A stretch of 64,000 nucleotides of DNA from Clostridium beijerinckii (GCA_003129525.1 CP029329.1:467501-531500); one strand, 5' to 3'; shown: positions 8,827-18,110, numbered from the stretch's first letter. Program-made: numbers and translations. Notes: generated from the letters alone by a model not told the origin.

Positions 8827-9963
8827 ATGTTAATAAAAAATTGTAATATTATTTATTTAAACAAAGTTGAAAATGGTTCAATACTAATTGAGAATGGAAA
8901 AATAAAAGAAATTAATCCTGTCACATATTATGATGAGAATATATTAGATGCAAACGGTTTATATGTTTCACCTGGTTTTATTGATGTTCATATTCACGGT
9001 GCTGGTGGCTTTGATACAATGGATGGCACTAGTGAATCAATGAATACTATTGCTAAAACAATAGTTAAACATGGAACAACTTCATTTACACCTACAACAA
9101 TGACTGTTTCAATTGAAGCTATACAAAAATCTATGAAAGTAATCAAAAACTTAAAAGAAAAAGGAACTGAAGGTGCCCATGTTTTAGGTGCTCATTTAGA
9201 AGGTCCATTTGTAAATCTAGAAGCAATCGGTGCACAAAATCCAAATTATCTTTTAGCCCCTTCAATTTCTGCATATAATGAAATGGTAAAAGATTGTGAA
9301 GATGCTGTTATTTCAATAACATTGGCTCCTGAAGTTGATGGAGCTAAAGAACTTATTAAATATCTATCAGAGAAAGGCATTGTTTGTTCACTAGGTCATA
9401 CTATAGCAACTTATGAACAAGCAATGGATGCTATTAAATGCGGTGCTTGCCATTCAACTCATCTTTATAATGCTATGACTCCTTTAAGTCATAGAGCTCC
9501 TGGAGTTGTTGGTGCTATATTTGATAGTGATATAACAACTGAAACTATTTCTGATGGAATTCATATTTCATATCCATCATTAAGAATTGCTTATAAACAA
9601 AAGAGTACAGATAAAGTTTTATTAGTAACTGATGCTATGATGGCTTGTTGTATGCCTGATGGAGATTATTCATTGGGTGGACAAAATGTTACAGTAACTA
9701 ATGGTGCAGCTCGCCTTGAAAATGGTGCTTTAGCTGGTTCTATTCTAACTCTCGATAAAGCTGTTAAAAATGTATATAAAAATTGTAATTTACCTTTAAA
9801 TGAAGTTGTAAAAATGGCTTCATACAATGGTGCTAAACATTGCAAAGTTGATGATCATAAGGGTCAAATTAAAGAAGGCTATGATGCAGATTTAATTTTA
9901 TTTGATGATGATATTAATATTCAAAAAGTATTTATTTCAGGTAAAGAAGTTTACACAAAGTAA
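8827..9963 (+). CDS. nagA: N-acetylglucosamine-6-phosphate deacetylase
   Basis: Removes acetate from GlcNAc-6-P to give GlcN-6-P for NagB. This amidohydrolase TIM barrel of 378 residues shows the metal site HIH (H55, H57), HLEGPF with the metal-binding Glu, the SLGHT and HSTHLYNAM histidines, and the catalytic aspartate in VTDAM. The N-terminus MLIKNCNIIYLN is typical, so ATG 8827 is kept although no Shine-Dalgarno stands directly before it; see the upstream ORF. The promoter and operators upstream imply induction by amino sugars. A strong terminator follows at 10046-10091. Confidence 0.95.
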   Translation: MLIKNCNIIYLNKVENGSILIENGKIKEINPVTYYDENILDANGLYVSPGFIDVHIHGAGGFDTMDGTSESMNTIAKTIVKHGTTSFTPTTMTVSIEAIQKSMKVIKNLKEKGTEGAHVLGAHLEGPFVNLEAIGAQNPNYLLAPSISAYNEMVKDCEDAVISITLAPEVDGAKELIKYLSEKGIVCSLGHTIATYEQAMDAIKCGACHSTHLYNAMTPLSHRAPGVVGAIFDSDITTETISDGIHISYPSLRIAYKQKSTDKVLLVTDAMMACCMPDGDYSLGGQNVTVTNGAARLENGALAGSILTLDKAVKNVYKNCNLPLNEVVKMASYNGAKHCKVDDHKGQIKEGYDADLILFDDDINIQKVFISGKEVYTK

Positions 9964-10045
9964 TCTAAATTTACTTACATTTTCACTTTAGATTTCTAAT
10001 CTTCACCTTTTATGTTTTATAAAATGATATTAAAAATGTACAAAA

Positions 10046-10091
10046 AATAGAGGATAATATTTATTGGAAAAATAAAATATTATCCTCTATT
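10046..10091 (+). terminator. nagA terminator
   Basis: A perfect 16-bp stem AATAGAGGATAATATT (10046-10061) with AATATTATCCTCTATT (10076-10091), followed by CTTTATAAC. It sits 83 bases after the nagA stop. The T-run is short, but the stem is long. Confidence 0.6.
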
Positions 10092-10131
10092 CTTTATAAC
10101 ACATTTAGGTATCTATATATACCCGCCTTCT

Positions 10132-10217
10132 AAATTATACTTATACTATGAAAATGTATCTAACCAGAACAAAAGCATGCTCCTTATTTCGGCGTGGTTA
10201 TACGCCTAAGTATAATT
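10132..10217. repeat. Dispersed intergenic repeat, copy A (structured)
   Basis: AATTATACTTA (10132-10142) is inverted as TAAGTATAATT (10207-10217), with a small inner hairpin GGCGT..ACGCC (10191-10206). The left part (AATTATACTTATACTATGAAAA) resembles sequences at 36996, 39080, 47097 and 56657, which suggests a dispersed element family. It lies between the convergent ends of nagA and the ROK kinase. Confidence 0.45.
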
Positions 10218-10225
10218 CATTCTGA

Positions 10226-11131
10226 TTATTTTTCTCTTTGAAGATAGTTACATAATGCACCTAATTTATTTGCATCATTTCCATATATACATGTTTTTAA
10301 AATTGGCTTTATTGTTCCTTCTAGGCCATTATTCATAATTATATCTAATCTTTTATTTATTTCATCAACATATTCATTTCTTGCACTTATTGCTCCACCC
10401 AATATAATAACTTCTGGATCATAAGTATATTGTATATTATATATACCTACTGCCATAGTAAAGTAATACTTATTTACTTCTTGAAGTGCAATTTCATCAC
10501 CTTTATTACATAATTCAAAGACATCCACACCATCAATACTACCTTCTTCTAAGCCTTTTAATTTAGCAACATTTTTTGCTAATGCAGTAGTAGATCCTGA
10601 TTTACTCCAAGTATTAAACTTAGGTTTCCCATCTACAAAATCAAAGTTTATTGAACAGTAGCCAAATTCTCCTCCATGTTTATGAATTCCAACATGAACT
10701 TTTTTATCTTTAACTATAGCTCCACCTATTCCTGATCCACAAACAACAAATGCTAAATCGTTGTTGTCCTTACCCGCTCCAAGCCAACATTCTCCGAGTG
10801 CTGCACAATTTGCATCGTTTTCAAGTTCCGCATTTAAGCTTGTACCTTCTTTTAAAATTTCCTTAAAATTAGGTCCATGTATATATGGTATTGCAGTTAT
10901 GCCTCCAATTAATCCGGTTTCACCATCTACTGCACCTGGTGCACTTATAGCAATTCCTTTGACATCACTTTTTACTTTCATTTCATTTGTTATTTTAATT
11001 AATTCACTAAAAAATTCTTCTGCTGTACTTGGACATCTAAATTTACCGCTTTCCTTAAATTCTCCTAGTTCATTAATTACAGACCACTTAGTAGAACTTC
11101 CACCAATATCAAAAACCATAAAATCTCTCAT
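10226..11131 (-). CDS. ROK-family sugar kinase (beta-glucoside kinase-like)
   Basis: The 301 residues show the ATP phosphate-1 motif VFDIGGSSTKWSV (about 6-18), the sugar site LENDANCAALGE with catalytic Asp, GSGIGGAIV and the HKHGGEFGY histidine. The zinc-binding CxCGxxGCxE motif of glucokinases and NagK is absent, as in beta-glucoside kinases (BglK). Together with the GH1 gene upstream, a role in phosphorylating cellobiose or similar sugars is inferred. Start ATG follows GGGGGATTATAG. Glucose or N-acylhexosamine as substrate cannot be excluded. The 217-base gap to the GH1 gene may hold its own promoter. Confidence 0.75.
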   Translation of the reverse strand: MRDFMVFDIGGSSTKWSVINELGEFKESGKFRCPSTAEEFFSELIKITNEMKVKSDVKGIAISAPGAVDGETGLIGGITAIPYIHGPNFKEILKEGTSLNAELENDANCAALGECWLGAGKDNNDLAFVVCGSGIGGAIVKDKKVHVGIHKHGGEFGYCSINFDFVDGKPKFNTWSKSGSTTALAKNVAKLKGLEEGSIDGVDVFELCNKGDEIALQEVNKYYFTMAVGIYNIQYTYDPEVIILGGAISARNEYVDEINKRLDIIMNNGLEGTIKPILKTCIYGNDANKLGALCNYLQREK

Positions 11132-11303
11132 CTATAATCCCCCTATTTTTTATAATATTCTCTTAGTTAAGTTTTAAGCATATAATTAAATTAAGTTTCT
11201 CACTACAAATATGTTAATACATTCATACAGAAAGATTTTAATTGTTAATAATTGATAAAACTTATATAACTTAGTTTATACTAAAACATTTACATAATTC
11301 AAG

Positions 11304-11341
11304 TAGCTGTTCCAAAATAATCATTCTTGAAACAGCTTTTT
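11304..11341 (+). terminator. Stem-loop with T-run beyond the GH1 gene
   Basis: AGCTGTTCCAA and TTGAAACAGCT (11304-11336) form an imperfect stem followed on the plus strand by TTTTTATA. The genes on both sides are on the minus strand, where the T-run is missing, so its role in ending the GH1 transcript is uncertain. Confidence 0.35.
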
Positions 11342-11348
11342 ATATTAA

Positions 11349-12746
11349 TTAAAATCCATTATTTTTCGAAACTTCTTTAATCCATCTTCCTGATTTTTTA
11401 ATTGTTTTCTTTTGAGTAGCTAAATCTACCGCAATAAATCCATATCTATTTTTATATGCATTACTCCATGACCAACAATCAATTGGTGTCCATGTATGAT
11501 ATCCAAAACAATTAGATCCTTCACTTATTCCTTTATGAAGATATGTTAAATGTTCCTCATAAAATTCTATTCTATAATCGTCTTCTATTATGCCATCTTC
11601 ATTTATATACTTTTCTTCACCTTCAACACCCATACCATTTTCAGAAATATACCAAGGAATATTATTATAATTATCTCTTATGTTAATTCCAATATCATAC
11701 ATACATTGTGGATATATTTCCCATCCTCTATAAGGGTTCATTCTTCTTCCTGGCATTTCATAATTATCAAAGTATTTATCTGGCATCCAACCATTTGTTT
11801 CATCGAATTTTGTTTCCTTAGCTTTGGCTCTTCTTGGTTGATAGTAATTTACTCCTAAGAAATCAATTATATTGTTTTTTATTATTTCAATTTCTTCTTC
11901 TGTTGATTCCCATATTACTTTATCGTTAGTTAATACTTCAACTAATGATGGTGTAAATTCTCCTTTAATGGCTGGATCTAAGAATGAATTATTGAAGAAA
12001 TCTTCAGCAAATTTAGCTGCTTTTATATCGTCCTCATCTTGTGATCTTGGATATGCTGGAGTTAAATTCAGAATTATACCAATCTTGCCATCTTCTTTGT
12101 CACAACCTAATTCTCTAAATGCTTTTATAGCCTTTGCTGATGCTAAATTTATATTATATAAAACCTGAACTGCTTTTTTACCATCAACTATTTTAGGATA
12201 GTGAAATTGATATAAATATTCTCCTTCAACTACAACCATCGGTTCATTAAACGTAGCCCAATGTTTAACTCTATCACCAAATAGTTCAAAACACTTCTTA
12301 GCAAATACTGCAAATAAATCTACTACATGCTTAGATTCCCATCCTCCATATTTCTCATATAATTCAACTGGTAAGTCAAAGTGATGTAAATTCATAACTG
12401 GAAGAATATCATTTTCAATACATTCATCAATTACTTCATTATAAAATCTTACTCCATCTTCATCTACTTCACCAGTTTCAAAATCTTTGATTAGTCTTGT
12501 CCATTGAATTGATGTTCTCAAGCTATTTAATCCAATTTCTTTAATTAGATTAATATCTTCTTTATGACTATTATAAAAATTTGATGCCACATTAGGACCT
12601 ACTCCATCAAAAAATACTTCTGGTTCTATATCAAACCAATGATCAAATACGCTATCATGTTTTTTGTTAAATCTACCTTCACTTTGTGGACCTGATGTTG
12701 CTGAACCCCACCAAAAATTTTCTGGGAATTTATATTGTAAACTCAT
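11349..12746 (-). CDS. GH1 6-phospho-beta-glucosidase
   Basis: A retaining beta-glycosidase of 465 residues. The acid/base is E168 in TFNEP and the nucleophile E369 in ISENGMG. In the aglycone-side motif the usual DNFEW glutamate of plain beta-glucosidases is replaced by serine (DCWSW, S426), with K432 and Y435 in KNRYGF. That pattern is linked with 6-phosphoglycoside specificity. The substrate would be cellobiose-6-P or a similar product of the neighbouring ROK kinases. Start ATG follows AGGAGGAAG. It lies 77 bases after the upstream ROK gene and is probably in the same operon. Confidence 0.85.
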   Translation of the reverse strand: MSLQYKFPENFWWGSATSGPQSEGRFNKKHDSVFDHWFDIEPEVFFDGVGPNVASNFYNSHKEDINLIKEIGLNSLRTSIQWTRLIKDFETGEVDEDGVRFYNEVIDECIENDILPVMNLHHFDLPVELYEKYGGWESKHVVDLFAVFAKKCFELFGDRVKHWATFNEPMVVVEGEYLYQFHYPKIVDGKKAVQVLYNINLASAKAIKAFRELGCDKEDGKIGIILNLTPAYPRSQDEDDIKAAKFAEDFFNNSFLDPAIKGEFTPSLVEVLTNDKVIWESTEEEIEIIKNNIIDFLGVNYYQPRRAKAKETKFDETNGWMPDKYFDNYEMPGRRMNPYRGWEIYPQCMYDIGINIRDNYNNIPWYISENGMGVEGEEKYINEDGIIEDDYRIEFYEEHLTYLHKGISEGSNCFGYHTWTPIDCWSWSNAYKNRYGFIAVDLATQKKTIKKSGRWIKEVSKNNGF

Positions 12747-12823
12747 TTTTTTCTTCCTCCTAAATTCTTTTTGTTTATTTTAACCATACTGACTTATTAT
12801 TTTTTGAATATGCCTAGACTCTA

Positions 12824-13702
12824 CTATAGAAGTGCAGCCCCAATAAGACCTGCATTATCGCCAATCTGTGCTATTCTTATGTCTACCATTGCTGGATCTG
12901 CTACTTTTGTCTTTACACACTCTATAACCTTAGGTAATAAATAAGGATTATATATCATTACGGCTCCACCAATAACTACAGTTTCTGGGTCTACTACTGC
13001 AATTATATTAGCGATTCCAATTGAAATATTATCTATCCATTTTTCTATTACTCGAGTAGCTTTTTCATCATTACTTTCATATAATTCAAAAACTTCTTTT
13101 GTGCTTAATGTTTTGCCATATGATTCTGATGCTATTCTTGCTATATGAACTCCGCTACATTGTCCTTCTAGCCCACCCTTATTTAGGCCTACATGACTAT
13201 ATTTATCTTCATTTATTATCATATTGTATATTTCTGCTGTTTGGCTATGTGCTCCATTTATAATCTTGTTATCAAGTATTAAAGCACCACCAACTCCTGT
13301 AGAAACTGTTATATAAAATACTGACTCACATTCCTTGGCACTTCCAACTAAACTTTCTGCAAGCCCTGCTACATTAGCATCATTATTAACTTGAACAGGT
13401 AAATTTAGTTTTTCATTTAAATATTCTTTTATATTAAAGTTTTCCCAGCCTTTTAAATTAACTGGATTTAATAATCTTCCTACTTTAAGATCTAAAGGTC
13501 CCGGTGCACCAACTCCAACTTTCTCAAATTCATACTTATTCCATTCTACGTTTATTTGATTAATTAATTTGTCCAAATTATAAGATGGCCCTTTTTTTAC
13601 TTCATTTTCAACTTTAAATATTTCTACTATATTTCCTTCTTGTGAAATAATAGCTGCTCTTAAGTTAGTACCTCCAATATCAATTCCAATTAAATATGCC
13701 AA
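12824..13702 (-). CDS. ROK-family sugar kinase, second copy
   Basis: The 292 residues carry GIDIGGTNLRAAI at the N-terminus, VNNDANVAGLAE with the catalytic Asp, and STGVGGALI. The zinc motif has decayed (GLEGQCSG instead of CxCGxxGCxE), so glucokinase identity is doubtful and beta-glucoside kinase is favoured. The start is TTG (MAYLIGIDIGG) behind AGGGGGAG. It is first gene of the unit rok-GH1, with a good promoter at 13813-13841. Having two ROK kinases around one GH1 enzyme suggests different sugar specificities. Confidence 0.75.
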   Translation of the reverse strand: MAYLIGIDIGGTNLRAAIISQEGNIVEIFKVENEVKKGPSYNLDKLINQINVEWNKYEFEKVGVGAPGPLDLKVGRLLNPVNLKGWENFNIKEYLNEKLNLPVQVNNDANVAGLAESLVGSAKECESVFYITVSTGVGGALILDNKIINGAHSQTAEIYNMIINEDKYSHVGLNKGGLEGQCSGVHIARIASESYGKTLSTKEVFELYESNDEKATRVIEKWIDNISIGIANIIAVVDPETVVIGGAVMIYNPYLLPKVIECVKTKVADPAMVDIRIAQIGDNAGLIGAALL

Positions 13703-13812
13703 TAGAACTCCCCCTAACTATTTATTAAGTAATTGTTAATTTTTTTGAATAATCACTTTTAAATTCATTTATATACTATTTATATTTTCAATTTTCTATT
13801 ATTTGTAGATTA

Positions 13813-13841
13813 ATTATATAATAATATTTATAATTAATCAA
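13813..13841 (-). promoter_or_regulatory. Promoter of the ROK-GH1 operon
   Basis: On the minus strand TTGATT (13836-13841), a 17-base spacer and TATAAT (13813-13818). It lies about 110 bases upstream of the TTG start of the ROK kinase. The rest of the 13703-14081 gap is AT-rich with nothing else recognised. Confidence 0.55.
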
Positions 13842-14065
13842 TTATATGTTATATCTTTTCTATACCAAAAATATATTGTTTAATTTTAATCTTTTTTATC
13901 ATTTGTTTCTATAATTATTTTTTGCTTTTAATTCTCTTCATTCTGAATTTTCTTTTATAAATAAACTTATTATTATTTTTATATTCTTTAAATTAATGGC
14001 GTACATATTAGAATTAACTCTTACAATTAATTCTATATTTGATCAAAATACACAAGACCATCATT

Positions 14066-14116
14066 GTTCAAAGAAAATAAAATCCTCCTCAAATAGTCTT
14101 GCTATTTGAGGAGGAT
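14066..14116 (-). terminator. Terminator of the aromatic amino-acid operon
   Basis: A perfect 15-bp stem ATCCTCCTCAAATAG/CTATTTGAGGAGGAT (14082-14096 and 14102-14116, loop TCTTG). On the minus strand it is followed by TTTATTTTCTTT. It sits 10 bases after the tyrA stop codon and closes the nine-gene operon. Confidence 0.85.
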
Positions 14117-14126
14117 AATTGAAGTT

Positions 14127-14960
14127 TTATAATTTTTCACGTCTTTGGGTTGATTTTATAAATATTTCTTTTAATGATTGTTTATCATCATTTTCTATTG
14201 CATCTTTTATTTTATCTAGTTCTATCTCAAAATTTTCTATACTTTTCAACAAATTCTCCTTATTTCCCAGGAAAAGTTCACTCCAAAGATCTTCATTTAT
14301 ATTAGCTATTCTTGTTAAATCTCTATAGCTATCTCCAATAAAGCTTCCCGTTTCTCTTCCTTCCACATCACTATTAACTAATGCTACAGCTAATGAATGT
14401 GGAAGTTGGCTTGTATATCCAATCATTTCATCATGATACTCTGGAGTTATTCTTTTAACTCTTTTAAATCCAATTTTATAAATTAAATCTTCTATCATGT
14501 TTAAATTTTCTTCTTTATTCCTAGCTACTGGAGTTAAAATATAATTTGCACCTTTAAAAACCTGACTACTTGCAAAATCTATTCCCTTCTTTTCCCTTCC
14601 TGCCATTGGATGTCCAAAAACAAAATCGATATTTTTAGGTAATATTTTTACTATATCTTCAACAAATAACTTTTTTATTCCAGTCGCATCTGTTATTACA
14701 GCACCATCTTTGAAATTGTCTTTATTATCAATAATAAACTGCTTAACCAATCTAGGATATAAAGATATAATTATAAAATCTGCACTTTTAACAATTTCTT
14801 GCCCACTTGTAAAGCCATCTTTAATTAATCCAAGCTTCTTAGCTTTTTCTAAAGATTCTTCATTGATGTCTATTCCATACACATCATCATACCCGGCTTC
14901 TTTCAAAGCCATAGCAAATGATCCTCCAATTACTCCAAGACCTACAACTACTATTTTCAT
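14127..14960 (-). CDS. tyrA: Prephenate dehydrogenase
   Basis: NAD(P)-dependent oxidative decarboxylation of prephenate to 4-hydroxyphenylpyruvate, the tyrosine branch. The 277 residues start with a Rossmann fold GLGVIGGSFAMAL (about 7-19) and carry the catalytic-histidine motif FGHPMAG (about 118). No C-terminal ACT domain is present, so feedback inhibition by tyrosine would have to come from elsewhere. It is the last gene of the aro operon, 23 bases after aroF. Cyclohexadienyl (arogenate) activity cannot be excluded from sequence. Confidence 0.9.
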   Translation of the reverse strand: MKIVVVGLGVIGGSFAMALKEAGYDDVYGIDINEESLEKAKKLGLIKDGFTSGQEIVKSADFIIISLYPRLVKQFIIDNKDNFKDGAVITDATGIKKLFVEDIVKILPKNIDFVFGHPMAGREKKGIDFASSQVFKGANYILTPVARNKEENLNMIEDLIYKIGFKRVKRITPEYHDEMIGYTSQLPHSLAVALVNSDVEGRETGSFIGDSYRDLTRIANINEDLWSELFLGNKENLLKSIENFEIELDKIKDAIENDDKQSLKEIFIKSTQRREKL

Positions 14961-14983
14961 ATTTATAGCCTCTCTATGCCGAC

Positions 14984-15997
14984 TTATATTTGTTTATCTT
15001 CTATCTTAGCCACGGCTTTAACTTTGCTCATTAATACATCAAATTGATCTGGTGTAAGTGATTGTTGTCCATCGCTTAATGCATTTTCAGGATCATTATG
15101 AACTTCTATCATAAGCCCATCAGCACCTGCCATTATAGCTGCTTTAGCCATTGGTTCTACAAGATATGCATATCCTCCAGCATGACTTGGATCAACAATT
15201 ATAGGTAAATGTGATAACTTCTTAATTACTGGAATTGCTTGTAAATCTAATGTATTTCTTGTAATAGTTTCGAAAGTTCTTATTCCTCTTTCACAAAGAA
15301 TTACATTTTCATTACCACCAGCCATAATGTATTCTGCTGACATAAGCCATTCTTCTATAGTTGCTGATAAACCTCTCTTTAAAAGAATAGGTGTCTTAGT
15401 CTTACCAATTTGCTTTAATAAATCAAAATTCTGCATATTTCTAGCACCAATTTGAATCATATCAACGTCTTCAACAAAGGCATCTAAGTAATCTGTAGAC
15501 ATAAGTTCTGTTACTATTGGAAGTCCTGTTTCTTTCTTTGCTGTTTTTAAAAGTTTTAATCCTTCAAGTTCTAATCCTTGGAAACTATATGGTGAAGTTC
15601 TTGGCTTAAATGCTCCTCCTCTTAAGAAGTTAGCACCTGCTACCTTTACTCTCTTTGCAATTTCAATAATTTGTTCTTCGCTTTCAACAGAACATGGACC
15701 AGCCATTATTCCAAGTCTTCCGCCACCAACTATTGATCCTTCAACATTAACTACAGTATCTTCAGGCTTGAATATTCTATTAGCTTTCTTAAAAGGTTCT
15801 TGAACCTTCATAACTCTATCAACACCTTTAAGTACTTGTATTTTTTTAGGATCTATTATAGACGTATCTCCTACAACTCCTATTATGTAGTATGTGTCTC
15901 CCTTAGAAAGATTAGTTTCTAAGCCTTTTGATTCAACTACTGCTTTTACCTTTCCTACTTCTTCGTCACTTGCTTTTGGGTTCATAATAATTATCAT
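14984..15997 (-). CDS. aroF: DAHP synthase, type I-beta with regulatory domain
   Basis: Condenses PEP and erythrose-4-P into DAHP, the entry step of the shikimate pathway. The 337 residues comprise an N-terminal ferredoxin-like domain (about 1-70, IIIMNPKASDEEVGKVKAVV) and a TIM barrel with GPCSVES, RGGAFKPRTSPYSFQG, KRG and DPSHAGG. The extra domain is the Tyr/Phe feedback module of Thermotoga-type enzymes, so allosteric control probably adds to transcriptional attenuation. Start ATG follows AGGAGGAAAGTAAA. Confidence 0.95.
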   Translation of the reverse strand: MIIIMNPKASDEEVGKVKAVVESKGLETNLSKGDTYYIIGVVGDTSIIDPKKIQVLKGVDRVMKVQEPFKKANRIFKPEDTVVNVEGSIVGGGRLGIMAGPCSVESEEQIIEIAKRVKVAGANFLRGGAFKPRTSPYSFQGLELEGLKLLKTAKKETGLPIVTELMSTDYLDAFVEDVDMIQIGARNMQNFDLLKQIGKTKTPILLKRGLSATIEEWLMSAEYIMAGGNENVILCERGIRTFETITRNTLDLQAIPVIKKLSHLPIIVDPSHAGGYAYLVEPMAKAAIMAGADGLMIEVHNDPENALSDGQQSLTPDQFDVLMSKVKAVAKIEDKQI

Positions 15998-16151
15998 TTT
16001 ACTTTCCTCCTGTACTTCTACTTTTAATTTTAGCTTTTCTTTCTACTATGCTTCTATCCTACAAACTTGACACCTTATACAAATAAACTCTAATTTACAG
16101 CTTTTTTAAAACTGATCATTATCATTTTAAGATGTCTATATATAATATAAA

Positions 16152-16592
16152 CTATTTAGGCAATTGTTTCAATTCTAATGCCTTCATAGCTAATACATAT
16201 CCATTTTCTCCAAAACCACACATTTGTCCTATACAAGCTGGTGCAGTTACAGATTTTTTTCTAAACTCTTCTCTTGCATGTACATTTGATAAATGTACTT
16301 CAACTGTATCAATATTAAGTCCTTTTATTGCATCATGAATTGCATAACTATAATGAGTATAAGCTCCTGGATTTATTATTATTCCATCATACTTTTCAAA
16401 ATACGCTTTTTGAAGTTGATCAATTATTTCGCCTTCACAGTTACTTTGAAATAATGTTATTTCATGACCTCTTTTTTTTCCTTCTTCTTCAATATATTCA
16501 CATATATCTTCAAAAGATTTTGTGCCATAAACGCCTTTTTCCCTAACTCCAACCATATTTAAGTTAGGTCCATTAATAACCATAATCTTCAC
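16152..16592 (-). CDS. aroQ: 3-dehydroquinate dehydratase, type II
   Basis: Dehydrates 3-dehydroquinate to 3-dehydroshikimate. At 146 residues it has the usual type II length. Motifs are INGPNLNMVGVREKGVYG with the catalytic Tyr, NPGAYTHYSYAIHDA and HLSNVHAREEFRKKS. I chose GTG 16592, 8 bases after GGGAG, giving MKIMVINGPNLN; the TTG at 16613 lies upstream of the ribosome site. The gap to aroF (about 150 bases) contains no promoter that I can defend. Confidence 0.93.
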   Translation of the reverse strand: MKIMVINGPNLNMVGVREKGVYGTKSFEDICEYIEEEGKKRGHEITLFQSNCEGEIIDQLQKAYFEKYDGIIINPGAYTHYSYAIHDAIKGLNIDTVEVHLSNVHAREEFRKKSVTAPACIGQMCGFGENGYVLAMKALELKQLPK

Positions 16593-16632
16593 TTTAATCA
16601 CTCCCTTACACAATGCATCGTTAATTAGTTGT

Positions 16633-17130
16633 TTATTGTTCGTTAATAATTTTTTTCACTGCATTTACAGTATTTCTAACACTTTTATCATTTTTAACTA
16701 TTTTATCTGCATATGATTTATACAGCTCATAACGTTCTTCATATAATTTAATTATCTTTTCTTTGCCTTCTTTAAGTAGTGGTCTTTTTGAAATATCCAC
16801 ATCAGTTAAAAGATCTTCTAACGGTCTATCTATAAAAATAATATATGATTCCTTTTTTAATATTTTAATATTCTCTTTTCTTTTTACAACTCCACCACCA
16901 GAAGAAATTAAGATATTACTTTTTTCTGCTAGTTCTTTACAAGCCAATGTTTCAAAATCTCTAAAGTAATCTTCTCCTTGCTCAAAAAGTTGCGAAATTG
17001 TTTTAGTTGTCATATTTTCAATGTAATCATCCATGTCAAAAAAATTAAGATTTAATTCTTTGCTTACCAATTTGCCAATTGTGCTTTTACCGCATCCAGG
17101 CATACCAACAAGTACTACTTTATTTTTCAT
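16633..17130 (-). CDS. aroK: Shikimate kinase
   Basis: ATP-dependent 3-phosphorylation of shikimate. Walker A GMPGCGKSTIG, shikimate-binding DMDDYIE and FRDFET, the glycine loop SSGGGVV and lid KRPLL are visible in 165 residues. ATG 17130 is preferred because AGG lies 8 bases upstream; GTG 17139 is closer to the site than usual. The ribosome site overlaps the aroE stop TAG (17140-17142), so the two genes are probably translationally coupled. Confidence 0.95.
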   Translation of the reverse strand: MKNKVVLVGMPGCGKSTIGKLVSKELNLNFFDMDDYIENMTTKTISQLFEQGEDYFRDFETLACKELAEKSNILISSGGGVVKRKENIKILKKESYIIFIDRPLEDLLTDVDISKRPLLKEGKEKIIKLYEERYELYKSYADKIVKNDKSVRNTVNAVKKIINEQ

Positions 17131-17139
17131 ACATTTCAC

Positions 17140-17952
17140 CTACTTAAATTCATCTTGAAATATTGAGTACAACTCTTGAGTCACATCATTATCAAGTGGA
17201 ATACCCTGCCATATTTCCTCTGCCTTTATAGCTTGACCTACTAGCATTTCAATCCCACCATATACTTTTTTGTTCAAGGTTTTCCCTATTTTTAAGAATT
17301 TTGTTTCTTTTGGATTATAAATGACATCTATTAAAACATTGAAATTAGATATTATATCTTCATTAACTGCAGTTTCATTTATATGAGGATACATTCCAAG
17401 TGGAGTTGAATTTATTAAAATATCACCTTTTAGATTTGATATATCTTCATAAGATCTACATTCAATTCTATTATCATCATAGCCACAACTATCTTTGCTT
17501 TTTCTTGATACTAAATAAATCTTTTTTATTCCTTTATCTAGAAGATAAGTAATTACAGATTTAGCTGCTCCACCATTTCCAAGTATCATTGCTATATTGC
17601 CTTTAACATTAATATCATTATTTTTTATAATCGTCCCAAAACCAAAATAATCTGTATTATATCCATATAACTTTCCATCATTTAAATAAATAGTATTTAC
17701 TGCACCTATTTTCTTAGCTTCCTCTGATATACAATCTAAATATTTCATTACCTCTTGCTTATAAGGGATAGTTACATTAACTCCCTTTATTTTAAGAATT
17801 TTTAATGAATCTATAGCATTGCCTAAATCCTCCTTTTCTACTTCAAAGAGCTTATATGCCCCTTCAATATCTAAAGCTTTGAAAAGTGTATTATGAATCT
17901 TAGGCGAAAGACTATGTGGCAATTTTTCTCCTATTAATCCGTAAAAATCCAA
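17140..17952 (-). CDS. aroE: Shikimate dehydrogenase
   Basis: NADPH-dependent reduction of 3-dehydroshikimate. The 270 residues carry GEKLPHSLSPKIHN (substrate serines), NVTIPYKQ with the catalytic Lys, NTDYFGF, the nucleotide loop LGNGGAAKSV and INSTPLGM. The start is TTG (MDFYGLIGEKL) after GGGGGG. It is followed directly by aroK and preceded by a palindromic intergenic element that separates it from pheA. Confidence 0.95.
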   Translation of the reverse strand: MDFYGLIGEKLPHSLSPKIHNTLFKALDIEGAYKLFEVEKEDLGNAIDSLKILKIKGVNVTIPYKQEVMKYLDCISEEAKKIGAVNTIYLNDGKLYGYNTDYFGFGTIIKNNDINVKGNIAMILGNGGAAKSVITYLLDKGIKKIYLVSRKSKDSCGYDDNRIECRSYEDISNLKGDILINSTPLGMYPHINETAVNEDIISNFNVLIDVIYNPKETKFLKIGKTLNKKVYGGIEMLVGQAIKAEEIWQGIPLDNDVTQELYSIFQDEFK

Positions 17953-17970
17953 GTTAATCCCCCCTTAATT

Positions 17971-18110
17971 CAATTAACAATGTACAATTAACAATTGATG
18001 ATAAAGCTCAAAGAGAAAGTTCGAATACCGAAATATAAAATTTCGATTTTCACTTTTCCCTACAGGATTTTTTATATTATATTAATTGTTAATCGTTAAT
18101 TGTTAATTGA
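17971..18110. repeat. Palindromic intergenic element, copy 1
   Basis: Outer arms built from CAATTAACAATT units are inverted around an inner AT-rich stem with AAATATAAAATTTCG. The right arm encodes the last residues and stop of pheA (SINN, stop). The same architecture occurs at 19265, 21757, 42834, 43248 and 52193. Confidence 0.65.

Noticed and set aside
10761..11177. 138-residue plus-strand frame opposite the ROK kinase
   Set aside because: Antisense of conserved ROK motifs; no ribosome site and no recognisable domain.
18015..18030. tRNA T-loop-like GTTCGAATACC
   Set aside because: No acceptor or anticodon stems around it, and it lies inside a palindromic repeat.
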